64,000 nucleotides of DNA, from NCBI RefSeq assembly GCF_023016005.1, contig NZ_JALKAZ010000001.1, positions 1,612,001 through 1,676,000 on the forward strand. The letters run 5' to 3'. Under the pieces are notes generated by a model. That model was not told the origin of the DNA, did not search any database, and saw only the letters and a list, made by a program, of their open reading frames with translations. A program made the translations under genes and the position numbers. This document shows positions 56,045 to 64,000 of the stretch, one piece after another. Numbering within the stretch: the first letter of the stretch is position 1; the number at the start of each line of letters is the position of its first letter. This DNA is from Erythrobacter sp. F6033 (GTDB taxonomy: Bacteria > Pseudomonadota > Alphaproteobacteria > Sphingomonadales > Sphingomonadaceae).

Positions 56045-56209
56045 ATGAAATTCTTCAACAAACTTGCACGTGACGAGCAGGGCGCAACCGCAATTGAGTA
56101 CGGCCTTATCGCTGCTCTGATCGCTGTTGCAGCTATCACCGCTATGCAGAGCCTCGGCTCGACCCTTTCGGATACTTTCTCGGAAGTACAGACCGAAATG
56201 GCTGCCTAA
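56045..56209 (+). CDS. Flp-family type IVb pilin (second copy)
   Basis: 54 residues: MKFFNKLARDEQGATAIEYG then LIAALIAVAAITAMQSLG and a short tail STLSDTFSEVQTEMAA. Canonical Flp cleavage G|ATAIEY. AGGAG stands before the ATG. 130 bp after the first pilin gene, followed by a strong terminator. Paralogue of the upstream gene, with a better-conserved helix, and the likely major pilin. Confidence 0.92.
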   Translation: MKFFNKLARDEQGATAIEYGLIAALIAVAAITAMQSLGSTLSDTFSEVQTEMAA

Positions 56210-56232
56210 GTCTAACGACTTACGGAAAAAGG

Positions 56233-56265
56233 AAGCGGCGGGGAGTTCCCCGCCGCTTTTCTTTT
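56233..56265 (+). terminator. Rho-independent terminator after the pilin genes
   Basis: 11-bp perfect stem AAGCGGCGGGG/CCCCGCCGCTT with loop AGTT followed by TTCTTTT. Confidence 0.92.
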
Positions 56266-56311
56266 GCGCGCTGCATATTTGAAGCGCTTCAATATCGCAC
56301 CGGCCGCAGGA

Positions 56312-57793
56312 TCAGCGCCCGCGAACGACCAGCTTAACTTTCTGCCCCGCGCGCAGAGTGTCGCTTGATCCCATGGCGTTGAGCACCCGGAAACGTTCGA
56401 CCTGATTCGAATCGTAAGCCATGCGCCGCGCAAGTGAGCTGACCGTATCGCCGCGCTGAACAGTAACCACATCGATTTTCCGAGGTATCACCGCACTCGC
56501 TTCGCGCTGACTGATCCGGCGCATCGATTGGAACATCGAAGAAAACGCATTTGACCGGCCCGCGGGCGTGATCGCCTGAAAGTGATAAGCGCGATCGTTC
56601 GAAAACTCATACGCGAAAATCGTCACATCAACCTGGCTGTTGCCATTGTTGACCCGAGCCGTGCCGTAAGCAGCGCGAATCCCATTAACGGTAGTGCGCT
56701 GAATGCTGGAAGGCGCGAGATTGTTATTCTCACCGCCCAAAGTGGTGAACTGTTGGCGGACATAGCTGTCGAGATCGCCGGCATAAGGGGCCAAAGTCAG
56801 TTGCGCCTTACCGCTTTGGCCATTGATGCTGACCGCGCGAGTGCCGTTGACCATGTAAAAGCCCTGCGGCGCGGTGAATGAAAGCATCAGTTCGGGATGA
56901 ATAAACTGGCTGCCTTCGATCACGCCTTGCTCAGGATCATCGCCGTAAATCATGCCATCAATGCGAGACAGGAATGTGTCGCGATTGGTTGCACCGCTGG
57001 CCAGACCTTCGGTTTTCGCAAGCGCGGTCCGAACGCGGCTGGCCGGATCGGGGTGTGTTGAAGCCCATTCCGGCACCGAAGCGTTGTTTCGACCTTGAAG
57101 CCGGGCGTCCAGTGAATTTTGCGCCGCGAGGCTCGCAAGCACGGTGCTCATCGCCTTTGGATCATAGCCTGCACGCTGAAGATAAAGGATGCCCAGATCA
57201 TCGGCCTCTAGTTCCTGACTGCGCGAAAATCGTAGCGTAAGCAGCTGCGATCCCTGCAAAAATCCGCGCGAGACCGTATTGCCGATCGAACTGTCGCCAA
57301 GCAGGATTGAGCTACCGATTGCCCCAAGCACACCGAGGATGGAATTGCGCTGAGCGGCTTGTTGGCGGCGCTGCGAATGCCGCGCGGCAACATGGCCGAC
57401 TTCGTGCCCCAGAACGCCGGCAAGCTCCGCTTCATTATTCATCAATGAAACAAGCTGGCGAGTGGAATAGATATAGCCGCCTGGAACTGCGAAGGCATTG
57501 TTGACCGGGCTGTTCAACAAGCTGACCGTAAAGCTATCGCGCGCGTTGCCTAGTCCGGATTGCACGGCGATATTCTTGCCAACCTGTTCGACATAGGCGG
57601 CCTGAGGTCCCGACATTGCCCCACCAAATTCGGAGAGCAATTGCGGATGATATTGCGCGCCCTGCTGCGCTTCTTGTTGGGTGATCGGTGTGGACGCCGA
57701 CGGAACGGAGCCGCCTCCGCCCATGCAGCCACTTAACGCAAGAGCAAGCGGTGCAGTCCCCGCGATCAGAAATTTTCGTGATGTTTTCGACAC
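56312..57793 (-). CDS. Lipoprotein M48 metalloprotease with LysM domain
   Basis: 493 residues. Lipobox ALSGC (Cys23); M48 domain with HEVGH (130-134) and the third zinc ligand in SQELEAD (Glu193); AFAVPGGYIYSTRQLV block typical of BepA/YfgC-like envelope proteases; long middle domain (about 290-430); C-terminal LysM-like VVTVQRGDTVSSLARRM...LRAGQKVKL. Probably an outer-membrane-attached protease that contacts peptidoglycan and checks envelope proteins. The 138 bp to accA hold nothing I recognise. Confidence 0.9.
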   Translation of the reverse strand: MSKTSRKFLIAGTAPLALALSGCMGGGGSVPSASTPITQQEAQQGAQYHPQLLSEFGGAMSGPQAAYVEQVGKNIAVQSGLGNARDSFTVSLLNSPVNNAFAVPGGYIYSTRQLVSLMNNEAELAGVLGHEVGHVAARHSQRRQQAAQRNSILGVLGAIGSSILLGDSSIGNTVSRGFLQGSQLLTLRFSRSQELEADDLGILYLQRAGYDPKAMSTVLASLAAQNSLDARLQGRNNASVPEWASTHPDPASRVRTALAKTEGLASGATNRDTFLSRIDGMIYGDDPEQGVIEGSQFIHPELMLSFTAPQGFYMVNGTRAVSINGQSGKAQLTLAPYAGDLDSYVRQQFTTLGGENNNLAPSSIQRTTVNGIRAAYGTARVNNGNSQVDVTIFAYEFSNDRAYHFQAITPAGRSNAFSSMFQSMRRISQREASAVIPRKIDVVTVQRGDTVSSLARRMAYDSNQVERFRVLNAMGSSDTLRAGQKVKLVVRGR

Positions 57794-57931
57794 TTGCTCT
57801 CTCCTCTTTACGATCTCCGCGCCCCACCCCGCGCTATCAATCTGTCTCTGTTGTAGACATGACTATCGGGCAAGCGATGCCATGCGGCAACCCTTTGGTA
57901 AGGATGACAAACTGTAAAATCTTGCTTCGGG

Positions 57932-58891
57932 TTAGCCGCCGAGCTGTAGAAAACGCTCTTCACGTGTGCGGATCAACGTCTCGCTCGGAAGATCGGCCAG
58001 AGCGTCCAATTCCTCGCTCAAAGCTTTACCAAGACTGGCAGCCATCATCGCTGGATCACGGTGCGCACCGCCCGCTGGCTCTTTTACGATCCGGTCGATC
58101 ACTTTCAGACGTTTGAGGTGCTGCGCGGTCACTTTCATGGCCTGCGCTGCTTCCGATGCTTTGTCCGATGTCCGCCAAAGGATCGATGCGCAGCCTTCCG
58201 GTGAGATCACCGAGTAAATCGAATGCTCAAGCATCAGGACGCGCTCGGCACTTGCCAGAGCAACGGCTCCGCCAGAGCCGCCCTCGCCTACGATGACCGA
58301 TACCATCGGGACGGGAAGCGCGAGGCAAGCCTCGGTCGAACGGGCAATCGCTTCTGCCTGACCGCGTTCTTCGGCTTCGATGCCCGGAAACGCGCCGGAA
58401 GTATCGACCAAGGTCACAACCGGTAGGCCAAAACGGCCCGCCATTTCCATCAGGCGGATCGATTTGCGATACCCCTCTGGTTTACCCATGCCGAAATTGT
58501 GTTTGATCCGGCTTTGGGTGTCATTGCCCTTTTCATGCCCGATCAGCATGACGCGCCTGTTTTGGCCCTTGGGGCCTTTCAATTTCGCAAAGCCCCCCAT
58601 GATTGCGAGGTCATCACCGAAATAGCGATCCCCGCCGAGCGGCATAAACTCTTCAAACGCAAAATCAGCATAGTCGCGGAAATGCGGCCGCTCCGGATGC
58701 CGGGCCACCTGCGTTTTTTGCCACGGTGTAAGCGAGGCATAGGTGCTGGCCAAAAGATCCGCGCTCTTGGTTTCAAGCCGCGCGATCTCGCTGGAGATAT
58801 CCACCTCATCGTTTTCACTGGCACTGCGCAGTTCGGCGATGCGCTCTTCGAGTTGAGCGACGGGTTTCTCGAAATCGAGGTAGGAAGTCAT
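57932..58891 (-). CDS. accA: Acetyl-CoA carboxylase carboxyltransferase subunit alpha
   Basis: 319 residues from ATG 58891 ([21 protein letters not shown]); the frame opens to 59005 without family similarity. Crotonase-fold motifs: [55 protein letters not shown], and [11 protein letters not shown]. It transfers CO2 from carboxybiotin to acetyl-CoA with AccD, encoded elsewhere. xerD lies 52 bp upstream on the same strand. Confidence 0.97.
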   Translation of the reverse strand: MTSYLDFEKPVAQLEERIAELRSASENDEVDISSEIARLETKSADLLASTYASLTPWQKTQVARHPERPHFRDYADFAFEEFMPLGGDRYFGDDLAIMGGFAKLKGPKGQNRRVMLIGHEKGNDTQSRIKHNFGMGKPEGYRKSIRLMEMAGRFGLPVVTLVDTSGAFPGIEAEERGQAEAIARSTEACLALPVPMVSVIVGEGGSGGAVALASAERVLMLEHSIYSVISPEGCASILWRTSDKASEAAQAMKVTAQHLKRLKVIDRIVKEPAGGAHRDPAMMAASLGKALSEELDALADLPSETLIRTREERFLQLGG

Positions 58892-58943
58892 GGCACACCC
58901 GCTAATCCCATCCACGGCCTGTAGCAAGGGGAATGGTCGTCTA

Positions 58944-59819
58944 TCACCTGTTGGCAAGCGGGTGGCGCGCATTGACCAGGGATACCAATCGGGCGGCATC
59001 GACATGCGTGTATATCTGCGTTGTGGCTATATCGGCATGGCCAAGCAGGGTTTGTAGCACCCTCAGGTCTGCCCCGCCCTCAAGCAGGTGCGTGGCGAAG
59101 GCATGGCGCAGGACATGCGGGCTAATTCCTGTCGGATCGAGGCCAGCTCTCGCGGCGAGCTCCTTGAGCAATTGGAACAATCGCACGCGGCTGAGATGTT
59201 TTCCTCTGCGTGAAGGGAATAAGAACCGGGACGCTGGCTCGCGGGGCCGAACAGACAGCCATTTCTGCAATGCCTCGCGCGCGCGATCGCTTACCGGCAC
59301 CATTCGCGCCGCTCCGCCTTTGCCCGTCACTGTAATCAAAGGGGCATCGCGCGGCACCGCGCTTACAGGTAGAGAAACAAGCTCGGTCGCCCGCAATCCA
59401 GAGCCGTAGAGCATCTCCAAAAGAACAAGCTGCCTCAGCCCCGCAGGTTTGCCGCTTTGCGCCTCAAACTCGGCGCGCTCCATCAACGCTTCTACTTGTT
59501 CATGCGACAGAACTTTCGGCAGCGGGCGACTGGTTCGCGGATTGGGCAGCGCGCCAGATGGGTCATCTTCACGCCACCCCTCATCAACGGCGAAACCGAA
59601 AAACTGCCGTAAAGTCGATGACTTACGCGCCACCGTTGACGGAGCGAGTGCGCTCCATTCGCCTGCGAGCTTGGCGACTTGCGCGCGCGATGCCTCGGCT
59701 AAATCCCCAAGCGATTCTTCGGCACCGGAAAGATCGCGGGCATAAGCGGCGAGTGTATTTGCAGCCGCCCCTCGTTCAGCTGCCAGCATATCCAGAAAGG
59801 CCCGCGTGGCTGCCGACAC
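58944..59819 (-). CDS. xerD: Tyrosine recombinase XerD
   Basis: 291 residues. N-terminal SAM-like domain ([17 protein letters not shown]), catalytic Arg in GSGLRATEL, Lys in [33 protein letters not shown] with the nucleophilic Tyr, and ending HPLAN. It resolves chromosome dimers with XerC at dif. Because it sits among core genes, it is a housekeeping recombinase, not an integrase. Confidence 0.93.
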   Translation of the reverse strand: MSAATRAFLDMLAAERGAAANTLAAYARDLSGAEESLGDLAEASRAQVAKLAGEWSALAPSTVARKSSTLRQFFGFAVDEGWREDDPSGALPNPRTSRPLPKVLSHEQVEALMERAEFEAQSGKPAGLRQLVLLEMLYGSGLRATELVSLPVSAVPRDAPLITVTGKGGAARMVPVSDRAREALQKWLSVRPREPASRFLFPSRRGKHLSRVRLFQLLKELAARAGLDPTGISPHVLRHAFATHLLEGGADLRVLQTLLGHADIATTQIYTHVDAARLVSLVNARHPLANR

Positions 59820-59827
59820 CGCCGGTA

Positions 59828-61720
59828 TCAGGCCCGCGAGACCGCTTCTGCTGCGATCATCCGGGCTTCCGCCTCTAAGCCAACGCGTCGCAATGCAGAG
59901 GTGATGTGATAGAGATGAAGCGGAGTCATTTGCGACCAGCTTTCCCCTTGCATGCCCAACCCGGCCAGCATGGCGACAAGAGTGCGGTTCTGAACCTCTG
60001 CCGCGCGCTCAATTGTGCGGGTCCAACGGGTCGTCCGGCTCAGATCAATACCAAGCGCGCCCTCCATGGATTCGCGCTCTGCCCCGCTCAGTCTATCGAG
60101 GCCCGCGAGGCCCGCGACTAGGAATGCGGAGGCCAAACCATCGGCGCTTTCATCATTGTCGGCAAATGTATCCAGCGCTTCGAGATCCGCTGATCCCGCA
60201 CCAGCCGTGCCCACAGCCAGCAAGGCCCAACCCATGCTGCCATCAGCCATCATTCCGCGCCAAGCCGCTGCATCGCGATCAAGACCGGCAGACAACATCG
60301 AACTGATCAAAGCACCAGAATAACCCGCCAAGTCTTCAGCCGGTGAAATGCGCGCCGCTGCATATGCAGTTGTTATCAACCCGGCATAGCTGCGCTCTTC
60401 ACCCCATACACTTTGCATGGCGGCGATCCTGTCGTTCGTTCGCGCTGCGACATAGGCATCACGCAATGATCGCGCGATAGTACCAGCTTCTCCGCCAATC
60501 GCGTTGTCTGCGTAAACCTGACTGTAGAAATCGACCATCGCATTTGCCGATAGAATGCCGTCCTGCGCCGCGGTTTGCACCCATGGCTCACGCATCGCCA
60601 ATGGCAGCATTGGAGCGGCGGCGGCCGACCGCGCAAAATAGCCCGCATTTGGTCCATCCATCGCAGCGTTTAGCAACCCTTGGGGAACCTCTTCTCCGAC
60701 AGCGTTAGCCAGAGCAAACCGCCATGGGGTCAAGTCTTCAACTGCATCCCATTCGATCTCCACCGCGCGCCGCCCGCGCCCTGCGGCTCCGGCGTAGCGC
60801 TGCGCCAGTAGCAGATCGATTTCCGGTGCAATTTCGTTTTCAATCCCGCGATCAAGCTGCGACGCGGCCAACGCGCCTTCGCCTGCATAGGCATTGCAGA
60901 TAGCCTGCATCATCACCCATTGTGGATCTTCCCGCACGCCGCCCTGCAATCGGACAGCAGGGCAAGCGCCATTGAAGTCAGTCAGAGCAACATAAGAAGT
61001 TAGCGCCTGACTGGTCAGCGCGGTGTCCCAGTTACCTGTGTCCACGTCTTGAGCAATCGCCCGCGCAACGGCGAATTCGCCCATACGATTGAGAACACCC
61101 GCGCGCAGGTCTGCAAATTCTACCGGATTCATGCCGTCGGGTGCAGCCAATCGACTGGCCAAGGCACGGCGCACAAGGATATGCCCCCAGCGCGATACCA
61201 TCGGTTTTTTCGTGCCTGCCAAAATCGCTCTGACCAAAGAGGCTGGCTGTTTTCCAAGCGAAGCGGTTGCCAAGCCGCCTTCTTCCGGTGTCAACAGCCC
61301 GACTTGCGAAAGCGAACGCCGTGCCGCCGGCGGAATGTCGAACTTCGGTTTTAGACCGAGGCGGTCATCAAGCTCATCCGGAGTGAGCGCTTCAAGCTCT
61401 TCGAGGCTTGGCAATCCACTTAGCTCATCGCCTGAAAGCGTGGGCACTGGCGGTAAACCACCGGGCGCCGCAGCCGGGGCGGGAACCGCCGGATTGCCTG
61501 GCGTGACGGGCGGCGCCGAACCTGGCGCAGGCGCAGCAGTGGGAAGCGCGGTGGGTGGCGGCGTAGGCGTCGGCGCTGGTGCAGGATCGTCAAATCCGGG
61601 CGGCAAAAGCGATTCAGGCGCGTCTTGCGCCGTCGCGAGACTAGTCGCCAAGATACCGCCGGTAGCACCCAAAACGCCCAGCGCCCCTGCACTTGCCAAC
61701 CAATAATTACGCCGCATCAT
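59828..61720 (-). CDS. Large secreted/anchored protein of unknown function
   Basis: 630 residues. N-terminal hydrophobic stretch NYWLASAGALGVLGATGGIL acts as signal or anchor, then a Pro/Ala-rich linker (about 45-95), a region ELSGLPSLEELEALTPDELDDRLGL, and a long alpha-helical part (about 130-625) with Ala-rich segments of repeat-like character, possibly TPR/Sel1-like solenoid. No motif gives a function. It starts inside the 61-residue gene (ATGA overlap) and ends 8 bp before xerD. Confidence 0.75.
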   Translation of the reverse strand: MMRRNYWLASAGALGVLGATGGILATSLATAQDAPESLLPPGFDDPAPAPTPTPPPTALPTAAPAPGSAPPVTPGNPAVPAPAAAPGGLPPVPTLSGDELSGLPSLEELEALTPDELDDRLGLKPKFDIPPAARRSLSQVGLLTPEEGGLATASLGKQPASLVRAILAGTKKPMVSRWGHILVRRALASRLAAPDGMNPVEFADLRAGVLNRMGEFAVARAIAQDVDTGNWDTALTSQALTSYVALTDFNGACPAVRLQGGVREDPQWVMMQAICNAYAGEGALAASQLDRGIENEIAPEIDLLLAQRYAGAAGRGRRAVEIEWDAVEDLTPWRFALANAVGEEVPQGLLNAAMDGPNAGYFARSAAAAPMLPLAMREPWVQTAAQDGILSANAMVDFYSQVYADNAIGGEAGTIARSLRDAYVAARTNDRIAAMQSVWGEERSYAGLITTAYAAARISPAEDLAGYSGALISSMLSAGLDRDAAAWRGMMADGSMGWALLAVGTAGAGSADLEALDTFADNDESADGLASAFLVAGLAGLDRLSGAERESMEGALGIDLSRTTRWTRTIERAAEVQNRTLVAMLAGLGMQGESWSQMTPLHLYHITSALRRVGLEAEARMIAAEAVSRA

Positions 61721-61902
61721 TCACTCTCCGCAGCTGCGCCGGGCACAGTCACCGTCTGAACAATCGGACGGATCGGTTCTTCTCCGCCATCGATATAGGC
61801 AAGCGCCAAAATTCCAACCACTAATGCAGCGATCAGCCAAGGCACGCGGCCCCGGCTGCGCGCTTTGCTGTGTGCAAGAGAAGAATGCGACCTGTTTGCC
61901 AT
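61717..61902 (-). CDS. Small single-pass membrane protein
   Basis: 61 residues: basic N-terminus (MANRSHSSLAHSKARSRGR), a membrane helix VPWLIAALVVGILALAYI, and a short periplasmic tail. Its stop overlaps the 630-residue gene's start by 4 bp, so the two are a translational pair. Function unknown; divergent from aroK. Confidence 0.7.
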   Translation of the reverse strand: MANRSHSSLAHSKARSRGRVPWLIAALVVGILALAYIDGGEEPIRPIVQTVTVPGAAAESE

Positions 61903-61940
61903 ATTGCGCGCGCTCTACCCCATCTATAGGCCATGCCGCA

Positions 61941-62507
61941 ATGACTGCAGAGACCTCTTTAAACGACGCAGATATCGATCGGATTGCGGCGCGGATTGAC
62001 CGCCCCGTGGTGTTGATCGGCCTTATGGGCGCAGGAAAGTCGACTGTCGGCCGCCGCCTCGCCGCGATGCTGGGCCGCGATTTCATTGATGCCGATGACG
62101 CGATAGAGGACGCCGCTCAGCGTAAAATCTCCGAAATTTTCGAAGAATTTGGCGAAGCCTATTTCCGCGATGGGGAACGCCGCGTGATCGCCCGTCTGAT
62201 AGAAGAGAACAGCGGTGTTATCGCAACAGGTGGAGGCGCATTCGTCGATCCAGAAACGCGTGCCTTGATTCTGGAAAAGGCGATTGCCGTTTGGATCGAC
62301 TGCGATTTGGACACTCTGGTCGAACGGACATCACGGCGGAACCACAGGCCGCTGCTTCGCAATGGCGATCCACGCGAGATACTGGGCAGGCTCATCAAAG
62401 AACGCGGGCCGCTTTACAGTCAGGCTCAGGTCCGGGTGCTGAGCGAAGATGGCCCACACAATGATACAGCAAAATTGATTATCGAGGCGATAGACCAATG
62501 GATGTGA
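61941..62507 (+). CDS. aroK: Shikimate kinase
   Basis: 188 residues from ATG 61941. Walker A GLMGAGKSTVG (27-37), DADDAIED, shikimate site FRDGERRVI and ATGGGAF, Arg-rich RTSRRNHRPLL. A -10-like TATAGG at 61925-61930 stands about 10 nt before the ATG, so the leader would be very short. Fifth step of aromatic synthesis; its last 10 bases overlap aroB. Confidence 0.96.
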   Translation: MTAETSLNDADIDRIAARIDRPVVLIGLMGAGKSTVGRRLAAMLGRDFIDADDAIEDAAQRKISEIFEEFGEAYFRDGERRVIARLIEENSGVIATGGGAFVDPETRALILEKAIAVWIDCDLDTLVERTSRRNHRPLLRNGDPREILGRLIKERGPLYSQAQVRVLSEDGPHNDTAKLIIEAIDQWM

Positions 62508-63637
62508 TCCCTGTTTCCCTCGCGGGGCGCAGTTACGATGTGATGATCGAGCGCGGCTGCGTTCTGGAAAGTTTCGCCGCAAGCGCAGGAGACTACCTCA
62601 CAAGCTATCGTACGACCGGACAGACTGAAGCCCGCAAGGTCCCGATTGTTGCGGACACAAACACACACCGCATCTTCAAAACCGCCATTGAGCAGAGCTT
62701 AGACTCGAACGGGTTTTGCGCCGACTGGTTTGTGGTTGAGCCGGGAGAAGGTGCGAAAAGCTGGGCCGTTCTGGAGCAGCTGACGGACTGGTTGTTGGAA
62801 CTCGGCATCACCCGTTCGGACAATGTCATCGCGCTTGGCGGCGGCGTTGTTGGTGATCTGACGGGCTTTGCTTGTGCTGTGCTGAAACGCGGCTGCGGCT
62901 TTGTGCAGATCCCAACCACACTGTTGGCGCAGGTTGATAGCTCAGTCGGCGGAAAAACCGCCATCAACACGCGGGCTGGAAAAAACCTGATCGGGGCTTT
63001 CCATCAACCCGTCGCTGTTCTGATTGACCCATTGGTGCTCGACACACTGCCCGACCGTGAAATGCGCGCAGGTTATGCCGAAGTGATCAAATACGGGCTG
63101 CTCGGCGATGCTGCATTTTTTAATTGGCTTGCCGAAAATGGCACCGATGTTCTGGCCCGCGAACCGAGCACCCTTGCCCATGCCATCGCAACCAGCATCC
63201 GCGCGAAGGCCGCTATCGTTGCAGAGGATGAGCGCGAGACGACGGGCGTTCGGGCTCTGCTTAACTTGGGCCATACATTCGGGCATGCCTTGGAGGCAGA
63301 GACAGGGTTTTCCGATCGCCTTCTCCACGGCGAAGCGGTTGCGACCGGAATGGTACTCGCCGCGCATTACTCGGCGCGGCGCGGTGAACTCTCACAATCC
63401 GATGCTGAACGTGCGAGGCAGGCTATCGCTGCAGCAGGCTTGCCTGCCGAGCTCGCGAAGCTTGGCATAACGTGTTCCGGCACGGCTCTTGCCGATCACA
63501 TGCGCCACGACAAAAAAATGGAAGGCGGCACGCTGCCGTTCCTGCTGCTCAAATCCATCGGGCAAGCCTATCTTGCACGCGACGTAGAACTGTCAGACAT
63601 CGCCGAATTTCTCGATGCACAATTGGTGAAGCAATGA
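62498..63637 (+). CDS. aroB: 3-dehydroquinate synthase
   Basis: 379 residues. NAD motif ALGGGVVGDLTGF, PTTLLAQVDSSVGGKTAIN, metal ligands in GYAEVIKYGLL and NLGHTFGHALE and HGEAVATGM. Second step of the shikimate pathway. Coupled to aroK by a 10-bp overlap and followed by the cyclase-family gene with an ATGA overlap. Confidence 0.96.
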   Translation: MDVIPVSLAGRSYDVMIERGCVLESFAASAGDYLTSYRTTGQTEARKVPIVADTNTHRIFKTAIEQSLDSNGFCADWFVVEPGEGAKSWAVLEQLTDWLLELGITRSDNVIALGGGVVGDLTGFACAVLKRGCGFVQIPTTLLAQVDSSVGGKTAINTRAGKNLIGAFHQPVAVLIDPLVLDTLPDREMRAGYAEVIKYGLLGDAAFFNWLAENGTDVLAREPSTLAHAIATSIRAKAAIVAEDERETTGVRALLNLGHTFGHALEAETGFSDRLLHGEAVATGMVLAAHYSARRGELSQSDAERARQAIAAAGLPAELAKLGITCSGTALADHMRHDKKMEGGTLPFLLLKSIGQAYLARDVELSDIAEFLDAQLVKQ

Positions 63638-64000
63638 CGCGCTTCATCGATCTCTCGATCCCCATCACCAATGATGTGATCTCTGATCCAGAAGTGATGC
63701 GGCCCAAAATCCAGTACATGACGCATGAAGATACATGGGCGCAGATCGCCATGTTCTTTCCGGGTTTAGAGAAGGATGACTTGCCCGATGGCGAAGGCTG
63801 GGCCGTTGAAATGCTCGAGCTTTCAACACACAACGGCACCCATATGGATGCGCCGTGGCACTACCATTCCACCACCGACGATGGCGCGAACCCCGCGCCG
63901 AGCATTGATGAGGCACCGCTAGACCGGTTTTTAAGGCCGGGAGTGAAGCTCGATTTTTCGCATATGCCGCATGGGCATGTGGTCACCGCGTTTGAACTCG
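63634..64000 (+). CDS. Cyclase-family (kynurenine-formamidase-like) protein, 5' part
   Basis: At least 122 residues, cut by the window end. Starts MTRFIDLSIPITNDVISDPE and has the metal-binding motif HNGTHMDAPWHY typical of the cyclase/KynB family, followed by PHGHVV. Members hydrolyse formyl-kynurenine, cyclic amides or isatin. It overlaps aroB (ATGA). The final domain and C-terminal metal ligands are outside the window, so the substrate is open. Confidence 0.85.
   Translation, partial: MTRFIDLSIPITNDVISDPEVMRPKIQYMTHEDTWAQIAMFFPGLEKDDLPDGEGWAVEMLELSTHNGTHMDAPWHYHSTTDDGANPAPSIDEAPLDRFLRPGVKLDFSHMPHGHVVTAFEL

Noticed and set aside
58944..59819. The tyrosine recombinase as a sign of a mobile element.
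   Set aside because: It is XerD-like, between core genes accA and the envelope cassette, with no attachment-site repeats or cargo.

Overview
The window reads as one contiguous piece of chromosome from a sphingomonad-type alphaproteobacterium, most likely family Erythrobacteraceae (Erythrobacter or a close relative). This is inferred from protein character, gene order (6S RNA between zapA and the 5-formyl-THF cyclo-ligase gene; recG/sdhE/mfd; ahcY-divL-tsaE-amgK-murU-addB-addA-trxA), the moderately high G+C, and a DivL-type cell-cycle protein. Nearly all of it is densely packed core genome. I see no phage, insertion sequence, CRISPR array, toxin cluster or plasmid gene. No stretch over 300 bases lacks a gene except 11047-11355, which holds 6S RNA.

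Layout. 1-2345: tail of an alcohol dehydrogenase, tRNA-Leu, efp-suhB and a small secreted protein. 2346-10069: a long minus-strand central-carbon cluster, tkt-gap-pgk, then DUF4440/thioesterase/2OG-oxygenase genes, fda, thiE and a Pro-rich membrane protein. 10308-13221: zapA with a small coiled-coil partner, 6S RNA, 5-formyl-THF cyclo-ligase, DUF2842, a secreted ThuA-like protein and tRNA-Asp. 13337-18551: branched-chain 2-oxo acid dehydrogenase E1alpha-E1beta-E2, thyA, DUF3429. 18627-23667: SDR, ABC1 kinase, DUF885 protein, low-molecular-weight phosphatase. 23731-29680: recG against sdhE-mfd. 29757-33569: an orphan gene, an EAL protein, nadK, tRNA-Asn and TauE/SafE. 33593-39735: secA, a tandem TonB_C protein, argJ and an IMPase-family phosphatase. 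39759-52797: trxA and the addAB-murU-amgK-tsaE-divL operon, then ahcY with an operator-like palindrome. 52811-57793: peroxiredoxin, folE, tRNA-Arg, mutT, two Flp pilins, and a lipoprotein M48 protease with LysM. 57932-64000: accA, xerD, a two-gene envelope cassette, aroK-aroB and a truncated cyclase-family gene.

How the genes connect. The tkt-gap-pgk-fda block gives the lower-glycolysis and pentose-phosphate core. The Bkd genes feed branched-chain acyl-CoA to lipid synthesis or degradation; the E3 subunit must be elsewhere. RecG, Mfd, AddAB and XerD form an unusually rich DNA-maintenance set. AmgK plus MurU recycle cell-wall amino sugars to UDP-MurNAc. The divL operon links cell-cycle signalling, tRNA t6A modification, wall recycling and recombination through 4-8 bp gene overlaps.

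Most noteworthy signals: (i) the histidine kinase at 48802-51165 has Tyr in place of the phospho-accepting His, the hallmark of DivL; (ii) a perfect 8-4-8 palindrome abutting the ahcY -35 box, probably an ArsR/SahR-type operator; (iii) a structurally supported 6S RNA with its own promoter; (iv) a periplasmic protein with two successive TonB_C-like domains; (v) a promoter placed so that a small gene before zapA would be transcribed leaderless. I did not find a convincing wholly new multi-gene system.
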